DNA of 6,645 nt from Treponema sp. (GTDB taxonomy: Bacteria; Spirochaetota; Spirochaetia; Treponematales; Breznakiellaceae), in NCBI GenBank assembly GCA_031270205.1, contig JAISYA010000160.1:1-6645 (forward strand), given 5' to 3'. Every line of letters starts with the position of its first letter. The stretch's first letter is position 1. A program made the position numbers and the translations under genes. Under the pieces are notes generated by a model. That model ran no database searches and was not told where the DNA came from. It was given only the letters and a program-made list of their open reading frames with translations. Shown here one piece after another: positions 1 through 5,625 of this stretch.

Positions 1-504
1 GTTACCCTGCTTGACGTGTACAACGCGCTGGGCAATATCCGCCTGCTCAAGGGCAGGCCGTACTTTTCCGAAACCCGCGGCAAACAGGTGCCGCTTTTTG
101 AGGACGCTACCCGTCTGGAAAGCGCTAAAAAAAACACGCCGGTTCCCGACCCGCGCCCGGCTTCCGCTGTTCCCCGGGCGGAAACGGTTTTTATCAGACT
201 CAAGGATGCCAATTTTGGAAACACCTATTACCGGGGAGAGATGGCCGCGGATAATTACGGCATACGCTACTGTTTATCAAACTATAAAAATGTAACCTAC
301 CTTTTTGTGCCGGTTATTAAAGAGGAACAATTTACCGTCCAGCTCTATTTTGAGCCGGTTGCCGAAGGCGTTTTAATATACGGTCTGGCCGGCGTTGATG
401 TTTCGGACTTTGCGGCCGCAAGAATCGATATACCTTCGGCCATCCGCAAACGGCTCGCGGTAATTATTGCCTGGGTGGCGGAAGGTATCGGGAAGGCGAA
501 ATAG
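1..504 (+). CDS. Conserved hypothetical protein, 5'-truncated (DUF6675-like)
   Basis: The reading frame is open from the first base and ends at TAG 502-504, giving 167 residues; the true start lies upstream of the window. The in-window protein begins VTLLDVYNALGNI. It has a segment around LLKGRPYFSETR, a proline-rich linker (PVPDPRPASAVPRAE), then a beta-rich half with alternating hydrophobic stretches (TYLFVPVI, FTVQLYFEPV, GVLIYGLAG) and a C-terminal amphipathic helix ending in EGIGKAK. The order YNAL..I..LKG, PDP, FG..YY, FVPV and GVLIYG matches what I remember of a treponemal family of small, probably exported proteins (DUF6675). That assignment is from memory and not verified. No catalytic motif is visible, and a signal peptide, if present, would lie outside the window. 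Function unknown. The gene ends about 100 bp before nrdR and appears to be a separate transcription unit, because a promoter lies between them. Confidence 0.75.
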   Translation, partial: VTLLDVYNALGNIRLLKGRPYFSETRGKQVPLFEDATRLESAKKNTPVPDPRPASAVPRAETVFIRLKDANFGNTYYRGEMAADNYGIRYCLSNYKNVTYLFVPVIKEEQFTVQLYFEPVAEGVLIYGLAGVDVSDFAAARIDIPSAIRKRLAVIIAWVAEGIGKAK

Positions 505-512
505 CGGGACGC

Positions 513-550
513 TGTCCGGTATTTTTGAGAAAACGGGTACTTGCCGGACA
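513..550. repeat. 7-bp inverted repeat between the first gene and nrdR
   Basis: TGTCCGG at 513-519 is the exact reverse complement of CCGGACA at 544-550, separated by 24 bp. The right arm overlaps the proposed -35 hexamer of the nrdR promoter (541-546). It could be a regulator binding site or a weak hairpin downstream of the first gene. The long loop and lack of a T-run right after the second arm make a standard intrinsic terminator unlikely. It does not resemble the AT-rich NrdR box. Confidence 0.4.
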
Positions 551-569
551 ATACGCGGCGCGCTATAGT
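541..569 (+). promoter_or_regulatory. Predicted sigma-70 promoter of nrdR
   Basis: TTGCCG at 541-546 (-35) and TATAGT at 564-569 (-10) are separated by exactly 17 bp. Transcription would begin near 576, about 28 bases before the nrdR ATG at 604. This placement also argues against the alternative TTG start at 541, which would lie inside the promoter. Identified by eye only. Confidence 0.5.
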
Positions 570-603
570 GCAGGGGACGTTTTATAAGGTGGAGGAGACG
601 GGA

Positions 604-1080
604 ATGCGATGCCCCCATTGCGGCGCTGTTGAAGACAAGGTGATGGAAACCCGCACGCTCGCCAACGGGGAGGCAATGCGCCGCCGCAGGGAATGTGTAA
701 GCTGCGGCTACCGCTTTACGAGCTACGAGCGGCTTGAAGACAAACAGTTTATGGTGGTCAAGCGAGACGGCCGCCGCGATCCCTTTGACCGGGACAAACT
801 TGAGCGGGGGATAGAGCGGGCTTTGGAAAAGCGGCCTGTGTCTCGGATGCAGATTGAAAGCCTGGTCAACGAGATTGAGGACGCTTCCGCCATTATCAGC
901 AAAGGCTCAAGGGAAATTGACAGTTCCGTCATAGGCGATCTGGTGCTGGGGCGCCTGGGGGGCATCGACAAAGTGGCGTATATCCGCTTTGCCTCGGTGT
1001 ACCGGCATTTTGAAAATCTGGATGAATTTATCAGCGAGATACAGCGAGTCGGGGAAGGCGGCGTTTCGCAAACTCCGTAA
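604..1080 (+). CDS. nrdR: Transcriptional repressor NrdR
   Basis: The 158-residue protein is close to the usual NrdR length (about 150). NrdR is a cytoplasmic repressor that senses ATP/dATP and shuts down ribonucleotide reductase genes when deoxynucleotides are plentiful. An N-terminal zinc ribbon is complete: Cys3, Cys6, Cys31 and Cys34 (MRCPHCG ... CVSCGYRFTSYER). It is followed by the ATP-cone domain at roughly residues 47-137, beginning FMVVKRDGRRDPFDRDKL and ending near YIRFASVYRHFENLDEF, the family signature. The ATG at 604 is chosen because the protein then begins at the zinc ribbon as in other NrdRs, and because GGAGG at 591-595 sits 8 bases upstream. A TTG at 541 in the same frame would add 21 unrelated residues and overlap the promoter. 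No ribonucleotide reductase gene is in the window, so its targets lie elsewhere. The glycosylase gene follows after 108 bp in the same direction. Confidence 0.97.
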   Translation: MRCPHCGAVEDKVMETRTLANGEAMRRRRECVSCGYRFTSYERLEDKQFMVVKRDGRRDPFDRDKLERGIERALEKRPVSRMQIESLVNEIEDASAIISKGSREIDSSVIGDLVLGRLGGIDKVAYIRFASVYRHFENLDEFISEIQRVGEGGVSQTP

Positions 1081-1158
1081 GACAAGGGGCGGCAGCCCGG
1101 AATGGCGCTTCCCCGGGGGAAAGGGGATGCGGAACAGAGGGCGCGGGCGCACAACAGA

Positions 1159-1177
1159 CGCAGAGGAAGCGCAGAGG
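1159..1177 (+). repeat. Short direct repeat in the nrdR-glycosylase spacer
   Basis: CGCAGAGG occurs at 1159-1166 and again at 1170-1177, an 11-bp period, in the purine-rich 108-bp spacer 1081-1188. The second copy lies just before the G-rich stretch that may act as ribosome binding site for the TTG start at 1189. Two copies may be chance. No terminator hairpin with a T-run is visible in this spacer, so read-through from nrdR is possible. Confidence 0.3.
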
Positions 1178-1188
1178 CGGGGGATAAT

Positions 1189-1968
1189 TTGACCGCGGAA
1201 GAAAAAACCACAGTAGCCCGCTTTTTGGATATTGCCGTTGACTCGCTGCGGGATAATTACCGCAGCGGGGAGCGGGCCTATCAGTTCAGCGACGATATTC
1301 CGCCGGGGGAAAGCGCGGCGGCCGCCCCGATAGCGGCGGAGGAAAGCGCGGCCGCCGCCCCCACGGCGGAGGCCGCCCCCGTTAAAGACAGCCTTGAGCA
1401 AATCGCCGCCGGGGTTCATTCCTGTACCGCCTGCCCGCTGGGCGAAACCAGAAATAACGCCGTTCCCGGCGAAGGGGCGGGGCGTCCCCTGGTTATGGTA
1501 ATCGGCGAAGGGCCGGGAGCGGACGAAGACGCCGCGGGCCGTCCCTTTGTGGGAAGGGCGGGGCAGCTCCTCGACAAGATGCTGCATTCTATCGGCCTTT
1601 CCCGCGACACGAACTGCTTCATCGCCAATGTCGTAAAGTGCCGCCCGCCGGAAAACCGCGACCCCCTGCCGGAGGAACGGGCCGCCTGCCTGGCTTTTCT
1701 GAAGCGCCAGATACGGATACTGCGGCCAAAGTACATTCTCTGCGCGGGAAGAATCGCCGCCCAGACCCTGCTTGAAACGGAGGCCCCCATCGGCAAACTG
1801 CGGGGCCAATTCGCCGAATTGCGTGTCGCGGATATGGCCGTCCCCCTGCTTGCTACCTACCACCCAAGCGCCCTGTTACGGAACGAGGATCTCAAGCGGC
1901 CCGCCTGGGAAGACCTCAAAATGCTGCGGGCGGCGATAACCGAAGATCCGGCGGGCGGGGAAAGCTGA
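1189..1968 (+). CDS. Uracil-DNA glycosylase, family 4 (iron-sulfur type)
   Basis: This enzyme removes uracil from DNA, the first step of base-excision repair. With the TTG start at 1189 it has 259 residues. The four cluster cysteines of family-4 glycosylases are present: Cys79 and Cys82 (HSCTACPLG), Cys151 (NVVKCRPPENRDP) and Cys167, the last two 16 apart as in the family. The uracil-binding motif GEGPGADED lies at 106-114, followed by GRPFVGRAGQLLD; the C-terminal HPS motif is at 225-227 (TYHPSALLRN). Residues 1-70 are an extension beyond the core. It contains a helical part and two 11-residue Ala-rich repeats (41-51, 52-62), probably a flexible linker. TTG 1189 is favoured because it follows a G-rich stretch. 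An upstream in-frame ATG at 1102 would add 29 Arg/Gly-rich residues that look non-coding; the exact start is uncertain. The stop TGA (1966-1968) directly abuts the priA start, suggesting translational coupling. Confidence 0.93.
   Translation: MTAEEKTTVARFLDIAVDSLRDNYRSGERAYQFSDDIPPGESAAAAPIAAEESAAAAPTAEAAPVKDSLEQIAAGVHSCTACPLGETRNNAVPGEGAGRPLVMVIGEGPGADEDAAGRPFVGRAGQLLDKMLHSIGLSRDTNCFIANVVKCRPPENRDPLPEERAACLAFLKRQIRILRPKYILCAGRIAAQTLLETEAPIGKLRGQFAELRVADMAVPLLATYHPSALLRNEDLKRPAWEDLKMLRAAITEDPAGGES
1309..1374 (+). repeat. Two-copy 33-bp in-frame repeat in the glycosylase gene
   Basis: The DNA at 1309-1341 is repeated with changes at 1342-1374. It encodes ESAAAAPIAAE followed by ESAAAAPTAEA, then AP. 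The period of 33 bp keeps the reading frame. The repeat forms a low-complexity Ala/Pro linker between the N-terminal helix and the catalytic domain. Confidence 0.7.
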
Positions 1969-4014
1969 TTGGCCGCCGCTTATTTTGACCTGGTTTTCGA
2001 CATTCCCGCGGATCAGATGTTTACCTACCGCGCGGATGAACGGACCGGCGCAAAAACCGAAGCCGCTGTCGGCAAGCGGGTCATGGTTCCCTTTGGCCGG
2101 GGAAGGCGGGACGCCCTGGGCTACATTGTCGCGGAACGGGAAAGCCCGCCGGAGGGCGTGGCCGAAGCCGCCGTTAAAACCATTCGCCGCGTGGTGGACA
2201 AAGAGCCGGTGTTCGACAGCCGCGACATCGGCATCGCCCGCTGGATGGCGGCCTACTACCTCTGCGGAACCGGCCAGGCGCTGGCGGCGATGATCCCCTC
2301 AGGCAGGCGCATGATTTCCTACCCCGCGCTGCCGGCGGACAGCGAAGACCTTGCCGCCGCCCCCCTCGATCTTTCCGGGGAACAGCAGGCGGCCCTGGAC
2401 GCGATATGCGCCGGCGTTCCCGCTCCGCCGCGCCGCGCGGAAAAAGCCGCCTCCGGCGCGGTACAATCCGCCGGGGCGCCGGCGATGTTCTACCTGTACG
2501 GCATTACCGGATCGGGCAAAACCGAGGTGTTTTTACGCTCGGCGGAAAGTACGCTCAAGGCGGGCAAGTCGGTGATCTACCTTGTGCCGGAAATCTCCCT
2601 TACCCACCAGACCGCCGACGTAATCGGCAAACGCTTCGGCGGCGCGGCGGCAACGCTCCATTCGGGCATGACGCCGAGCGCGCGCCTCGCCGAGTGGGTG
2701 CGTATCCGCCGGGGGGAGGTGCGGATCGTGGTAGGGCCGCGCAGCGCGGTATTCGCGCCGGTGCGGGACCTGGGCCTGGTCATCATCGACGAGGAACACG
2801 ACGGCTCCTACAAATCGGGCAGTACCCCCCGCTACCACGCCCGGCAGACGGCCGTCAGAAGATGCGCCGTCGAGGGGGCGCTGCTCGTAATGGGTTCGGC
2901 CACGCCGTCCGCGGAAGCCTGGAAACTCATGGCCGACGGGGCAATCAGGCGGCTGGACCTTTCCCGCCGTCTTTCAGGCGGCGCGATGCCGCAGATAAAA
3001 GCGGTAAACCTTGCCCGGACCGACGGCTGCCTTACCAGGGAACTCAAGGAAGAAATCATCTCCGCCGCCCGCGCGGGCAGGCAGAGCATCCTCTTTCTGA
3101 ACCGCCGCGGCTTTGCCCATTTTTACCACTGCCCTTCCTGCGGCTATGAACAGACCTGCCGCCACTGCTCGGTGTCCCTCACCTGGCACAAAAGCCGGGG
3201 CCGCGCCCTGTGCCACTACTGCGGCTATTCGGAGCCGCCCCCCGAAGCCTGCCCCCAGTGCGGCTCCCTGCAGGCCGGCTACCGGGGTTTCGGCACGGAG
3301 ATGATCGAGGAAGAGGTGCGGCGGACTTTTCCTGAACTGCGGGTCATGCGGGCCGACGCCGACACCACGGGCAAAAAAGGCGGCCTTGCCGAAACGCTTG
3401 ATATGTTCAGGTCCGGCAAGGTGGACATACTCCTCGGTACGCAGATGGTCGCCAAGGGCCTTAACTTCCCCGGCGTGCGCCTGGTGGGGGTTATCCTCGC
3501 CGACACCGGCCTGCAATTGCCGGATTTCCGCGCCGCGGAGCGTACGTTCTCCCTGATTGTGCAGGTAGCCGGGCGCGCCGGGCGCTACTTCCCCGACGGC
3601 AAAGTAATCGTGCAGACCCTCCGCATGGGCGACCCGGTAATCACCCGCTCCTGCGCCCTGGATGTCGAAGGCTTCTTCGCGTCCGAACTGGCCCAGCGGC
3701 GGGAGCTCAATTTTCCCCCCTACAGCCGCCTTATCCGCTTTACCGTCCGCTCCAAAGACGCGCGCCGCGCCGACGAGGCCATTAAGCGCCTTGCCTCCCT
3801 CGCGCTCCCCCTCCCGCCGGGGGCGGACATGCTCGGCCCCGCGGAATGCCCCCTCAACATCATCGCGGGCAGCCACCGCCGCCACCTTATCCTGCGCGGC
3901 CCCCAAATGGGCGCGCTCCACGCCGCCGCCGGAGCGCTCCTTTCCCGCTACGACAAGGGCCGCGACAGCAGGGTGCATCTTGAAGTGGACGTTGATCCGG
4001 TGAGCGTGCTGTAG
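1969..4014 (+). CDS. priA: Primosomal protein N' (replication restart helicase PriA)
   Basis: PriA is a 3'-5' superfamily-2 DNA helicase that recognises stalled forks and starts reloading of the replicative helicase. The 681-residue protein is slightly shorter than the 732-residue E. coli enzyme. The N-terminus (AAAYFDLVFDIPADQMFTY) matches the start of the 3'-end-binding domain. Helicase motifs in order: Walker A GITGSGKT (178-185), DEEH box (274-277), GSATPS (309-314), GTQMVAKG (490-497) and QVAGRAGR (532-539). Between the helicase lobes sits the zinc-binding insertion with all eight cysteines: 388/391, 397/400, 415/418 and 428/431. The C-terminal domain ends VHLEVDVDPVSVL, typical for PriA. 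The start is a TTG at 1969-1971 directly after the glycosylase stop, with G-rich sequence (GGCGGGG) about 6 bases upstream. No other start gives a complete N-terminal domain. It is probably in an operon with the upstream glycosylase and converges with the reverse-strand gene ending at 4105. Confidence 0.98.
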   Translation: MAAAYFDLVFDIPADQMFTYRADERTGAKTEAAVGKRVMVPFGRGRRDALGYIVAERESPPEGVAEAAVKTIRRVVDKEPVFDSRDIGIARWMAAYYLCGTGQALAAMIPSGRRMISYPALPADSEDLAAAPLDLSGEQQAALDAICAGVPAPPRRAEKAASGAVQSAGAPAMFYLYGITGSGKTEVFLRSAESTLKAGKSVIYLVPEISLTHQTADVIGKRFGGAAATLHSGMTPSARLAEWVRIRRGEVRIVVGPRSAVFAPVRDLGLVIIDEEHDGSYKSGSTPRYHARQTAVRRCAVEGALLVMGSATPSAEAWKLMADGAIRRLDLSRRLSGGAMPQIKAVNLARTDGCLTRELKEEIISAARAGRQSILFLNRRGFAHFYHCPSCGYEQTCRHCSVSLTWHKSRGRALCHYCGYSEPPPEACPQCGSLQAGYRGFGTEMIEEEVRRTFPELRVMRADADTTGKKGGLAETLDMFRSGKVDILLGTQMVAKGLNFPGVRLVGVILADTGLQLPDFRAAERTFSLIVQVAGRAGRYFPDGKVIVQTLRMGDPVITRSCALDVEGFFASELAQRRELNFPPYSRLIRFTVRSKDARRADEAIKRLASLALPLPPGADMLGPAECPLNIIAGSHRRHLILRGPQMGALHAAAGALLSRYDKGRDSRVHLEVDVDPVSVL

Positions 4015-4027
4015 CGAGTGATTCAAA

Positions 4028-4069
4028 GAGCGGGGAGCGGGGAGGAAAGAGCAGTGAGCAAGGAGCAAA
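4028..4069 (+). repeat. Degenerate 7-bp tandem repeat array after priA
   Basis: Six consecutive heptamers, each beginning GAG, run without gaps: GAGCGGG twice, then GAGGAAA, GAGCAGT, GAGCAAG and GAGCAAA. Five of the six share GAGC. The array lies 14 bp after the priA stop in the spacer between convergent genes. The + strand is almost purely A/G. No hairpin terminator is visible in 4015-4104, so how the convergent transcripts end is unclear. Confidence 0.7.
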
Positions 4070-4104
4070 GGTGGTAAATTTTTCCTTGACAAGCCCCGGC
4101 GCAA

Positions 4105-4695
4105 TTACCATTCACGCGGGTGATAGCCGCCCTTTGGCTCTATAATAGTAAACGTCTCCCCCGACGGCTCTATCACATAAAAGCCCTGCTTTAAGGCATA
4201 CGTTTTTTCGCTCTCGCCAAAAACCACACCCGCAATGGCGCCCCGGTATTTCCGCTGGTCGTGGTGAAAGTCCGCGTCTTTACGCAGTTTTTCCATACGC
4301 TCAATGTGGTCGTTTATATCGCCAATGCTGGGCTTGTTCTTGATCTCAACAATTATTACCTTGTCGCCGTTTTCCAGAAGCACGTCAACTTCGGTGAATA
4401 TCCGGCGCGTTTTGCTGGCAATTACCATATCGCGGCTGGTTCTTTCAACTTCAAAGCCCAATTCACGGAATTTCTCCACGAGGTTTGGCACGATCATGTA
4501 TTCAACCATTTCGCCGAAACGGTTGCCGAGTTTTCCAAGCTGTTTGCCGAGATTTCCGAGCTGTTGGTCGAGCCGGCTGCCGCTTTCTCTCATCTGCCGG
4601 TCGGTCTCTTTCATCCGCCGGTCGGTCTCTTTCATCATAGCCCAAATTTCATCGGCTGTGGCTTTCCACTCCGGTACGGTCTGTACGGCTTCCAT
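4105..4695 (-). CDS. Coiled-coil protein with PD-(D/E)XK nuclease-like domain (paralog A)
   Basis: This is a 196-residue protein and the shorter of two tandem paralogs. Residues 1-20 (MEAVQTVPEWKATADEIWAM) lead into a charged heptad-repeat coiled coil (ETDRRMK, ETDRQMR), then a second 7-residue pattern (LGNLGKQ, LGKLGNR, FGEMVEY). The C-terminal domain has a PD-(D/E)XK-type core: Asp104 in TEVDVLLENG and Glu117-x-Lys119 in IIVEIKNK. A helix with DINDHIERMEKLRK follows. I recall such proteins as DUF3782-like or unnamed nuclease-fold proteins; no substrate is known to me, and activity is inferred only from the motif. The ATG at 4695 is chosen because AGGAG (complement of 4703-4707) lies 7 bases before it. 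Upstream in-frame codons would overlap the promoter. There are about 16 substitutions and one 21-residue gap relative to paralog B. The gene is less GC-rich than priA, which hints at transfer. Confidence 0.85.
   Translation of the reverse strand: MEAVQTVPEWKATADEIWAMMKETDRRMKETDRQMRESGSRLDQQLGNLGKQLGKLGNRFGEMVEYMIVPNLVEKFRELGFEVERTSRDMVIASKTRRIFTEVDVLLENGDKVIIVEIKNKPSIGDINDHIERMEKLRKDADFHHDQRKYRGAIAGVVFGESEKTYALKQGFYVIEPSGETFTIIEPKGGYHPREW
4597..4635 (-). repeat. 21-bp repeat encoding heptads, paralog A
   Basis: CCGGTCGGTCTCTTTCAT occurs at 4597-4614 and 4618-4635, a 21-bp period. On the coding strand this is the seven-residue unit ending in ETDR of the coiled coil. Copy number at this site differs between the two paralogs. 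Confidence 0.8.
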
Positions 4696-4713
4696 CTTTA
4701 CACTCCTGTCGTA

Positions 4714-4741
4714 AATATACACTGTTCCTTGCCCCAGGCAA
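4714..4741 (-). promoter_or_regulatory. Predicted promoter of paralog A
   Basis: Read on the reverse strand, TTGCCT (4741-4736) and TATATT (4719-4714) are separated by 16 bp and lie just upstream of the AGGAG ribosome binding site and ATG at 4695. It sits in the 84-bp gap after the paralog B stop, so paralog A can be transcribed independently. A perfect 6-bp hairpin (CTTGCC/GGCAAG, loop CCA, 4728-4742) overlaps the -35 hexamer. Confidence 0.5.
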
Positions 4742-4779
4742 GTTTTCATACCACTTATATGGCGCGCGTCCCGGCGCAA

Positions 4780-5433
4780 TTACCATTCACGCGGGTGATA
4801 GCCGCCCTTTGGCTCTATAATATTAAACGTCTCCCCCGACGGCTCTATCACATAAAACCCCTGCTTTAAGGCATACGTTTTTTCATTCTCGCCAAAAACC
4901 ACACCCGCAATGGCGCCCCTGTATTTCCGCTGGTCGTGGTGAAGTCCAATGTCCTTACGCAGTTTTTCCATACGCTCAATGTGGTCGTTTATATCGCCAA
5001 TGCTGGGCTTGTTCTTGATTTCAACAATTATTACCTTGTCGCCGTTTTCCAGAAGCACGTCAACTTCGGTGAATATCCGGCGCGTCTTGTCGGCGACTAC
5101 CACATCTCGATGGGCTTTTTCAACTTCAAAGCCCAATTCACGGAATTTCTCCACGAGGTTTGGCACGATCATGTATTCAACCATTTCGCCGAAACGGTTG
5201 CCGAGTTCTCCGAACTGTTTTCCGAGGTTTCCAAGCTGTTGGTCGAGCCGGCGGCTGCTTTCTCTCATCTGCCGGTCGGTCTCTTTTAACTCTTGCGCTG
5301 TTTCTTCATGCAGCCGGGCATTCGCTTCTATTCGCCGGTCGGTCTCTTTCATCCGCCGGTCGGTTTCTCTCATCATAGCCCAAATTTCATCGGCTGTGGC
5401 TTTCCACTCCGGTACGGTCTGTACGGCTTCCAT
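4780..5433 (-). CDS. Coiled-coil protein with PD-(D/E)XK nuclease-like domain (paralog B)
   Basis: This is a 217-residue protein and the longer tandem paralog. The architecture is as in paralog A, but the coiled coil has 21 extra residues (three heptads), including IEANARLHEETAQELK, at roughly residues 34-54. The nuclease-like core has Asp125 (TEVDVLLENG), Glu138 and Lys140 (VEIKNK). The region just before it reads EKAHRDVVVADK, whereas paralog A has ERTSRDMVIASK there. The last 17 residues (IIEPKGGYHPREW and before) are almost unchanged. The ATG at 5433 is supported by AGGAG (complement of 5441-5445) at 7-base spacing and by a promoter directly upstream. An in-frame upstream ATG at 5460 would fall in the -10 region. 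The matching motifs in both copies imply that both are intact and probably functional. Role unknown: nuclease, DNA-binding or structural are all possible. Confidence 0.85.
   Translation of the reverse strand: MEAVQTVPEWKATADEIWAMMRETDRRMKETDRRIEANARLHEETAQELKETDRQMRESSRRLDQQLGNLGKQFGELGNRFGEMVEYMIVPNLVEKFRELGFEVEKAHRDVVVADKTRRIFTEVDVLLENGDKVIIVEIKNKPSIGDINDHIERMEKLRKDIGLHHDQRKYRGAIAGVVFGENEKTYALKQGFYVIEPSGETFNIIEPKGGYHPREW
5272..5373 (-). repeat. 21-bp repeats encoding heptads, paralog B
   Basis: Units starting CCGGTCGGT lie at 5272, 5335 and 5356. The first gap is 63 bp (three periods) and the second 21 bp (one period). The 63-bp segment between the first two units is what paralog A lacks. 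Recombination or slippage between the 5272 and 5335 units would remove exactly this segment in frame. Confidence 0.75.
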
Positions 5434-5451
5434 CTTTACACTCCTGTCGTA

Positions 5452-5480
5452 AATATACACTGTTCCCTGCCCTTCGGCAA
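5452..5480 (-). promoter_or_regulatory. Predicted promoter of paralog B
   Basis: Read on the reverse strand, TTGCCG (5480-5475) and TATATT (5457-5452) are separated by 17 bp, the optimal spacing, just upstream of the ribosome binding site of the gene starting at 5433. It is the same element as in front of paralog A with one extra base in the spacer, so this copy may be the stronger one. Confidence 0.55.
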
Positions 5481-5625
5481 GTTTTCATACTACTTATATG
5501 ACGCGGGGATGTGAGGCGCTTTAGTGAAACGGCGGTTATGGTGAAAAATCGTGCGAAATCTCAATCTGTGGACCTTTTTGTTTTCCCTATGGAAATTTGA
5601 GGAAAAAAACTATACCATAATCAGT

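Larger units (their letters stand above)
4095..5505 (-). repeat. Head-to-tail tandem duplication of a gene plus its promoter
   Basis: Unit A (4095-4766) and unit B (4770-5505) align over their full lengths: both begin CCCGGCGCAATTACC and both end near CTTATATG(G/A)CGCG. They are separated by only about 3 bp. Each carries a complete gene, its ribosome binding site, its promoter and about 25 bp further upstream. The 64-bp length difference is accounted for by a 63-bp coding indel and a 1-bp difference in the promoter spacer. Runs of well over 80 bp are identical or nearly so, interrupted by a few divergent patches. Confidence 0.92.

Noticed and set aside
541..603. TTG at 541 as nrdR start
   Set aside because: It would add 21 residues not found before the NrdR zinc ribbon and would place coding sequence over the promoter; ATG 604 has a good ribosome binding site.
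907..1863. Long open frame on the reverse strand across nrdR and the glycosylase (318 codons)
   Set aside because: It overlaps two well-supported + strand genes, spans their spacer, and has no domain; composition is that of a shadow frame.
2974..4104. Long open frame on the reverse strand across priA (376 codons)
   Set aside because: It is antisense to the fully motif-supported priA, has low-complexity Gly/Ala/Arg-rich content and no recognisable motif; such frames are expected opposite GC-rich genes.
4261..4869. Open frame on the + strand across the duplicated genes (202 codons), with a similar one at 4936-5289
   Set aside because: They are antisense to the nuclease-like paralogs. Their similarity to each other follows from the duplication and their hydrophobic repeats mirror the heptad repeats.
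4597..5373. CRISPR-like array suggested by repeated 18-21 bp units
   Set aside because: The units are coding heptad repeats in frame, with no spacers of constant length and no cas genes.
5597..5621. Promoter for the TPR gene (TTGAGG with CATAAT or TATACC)
   Set aside because: Spacers are 13 and 8 bp, too short for sigma-70, and the start would be almost on the ATG.
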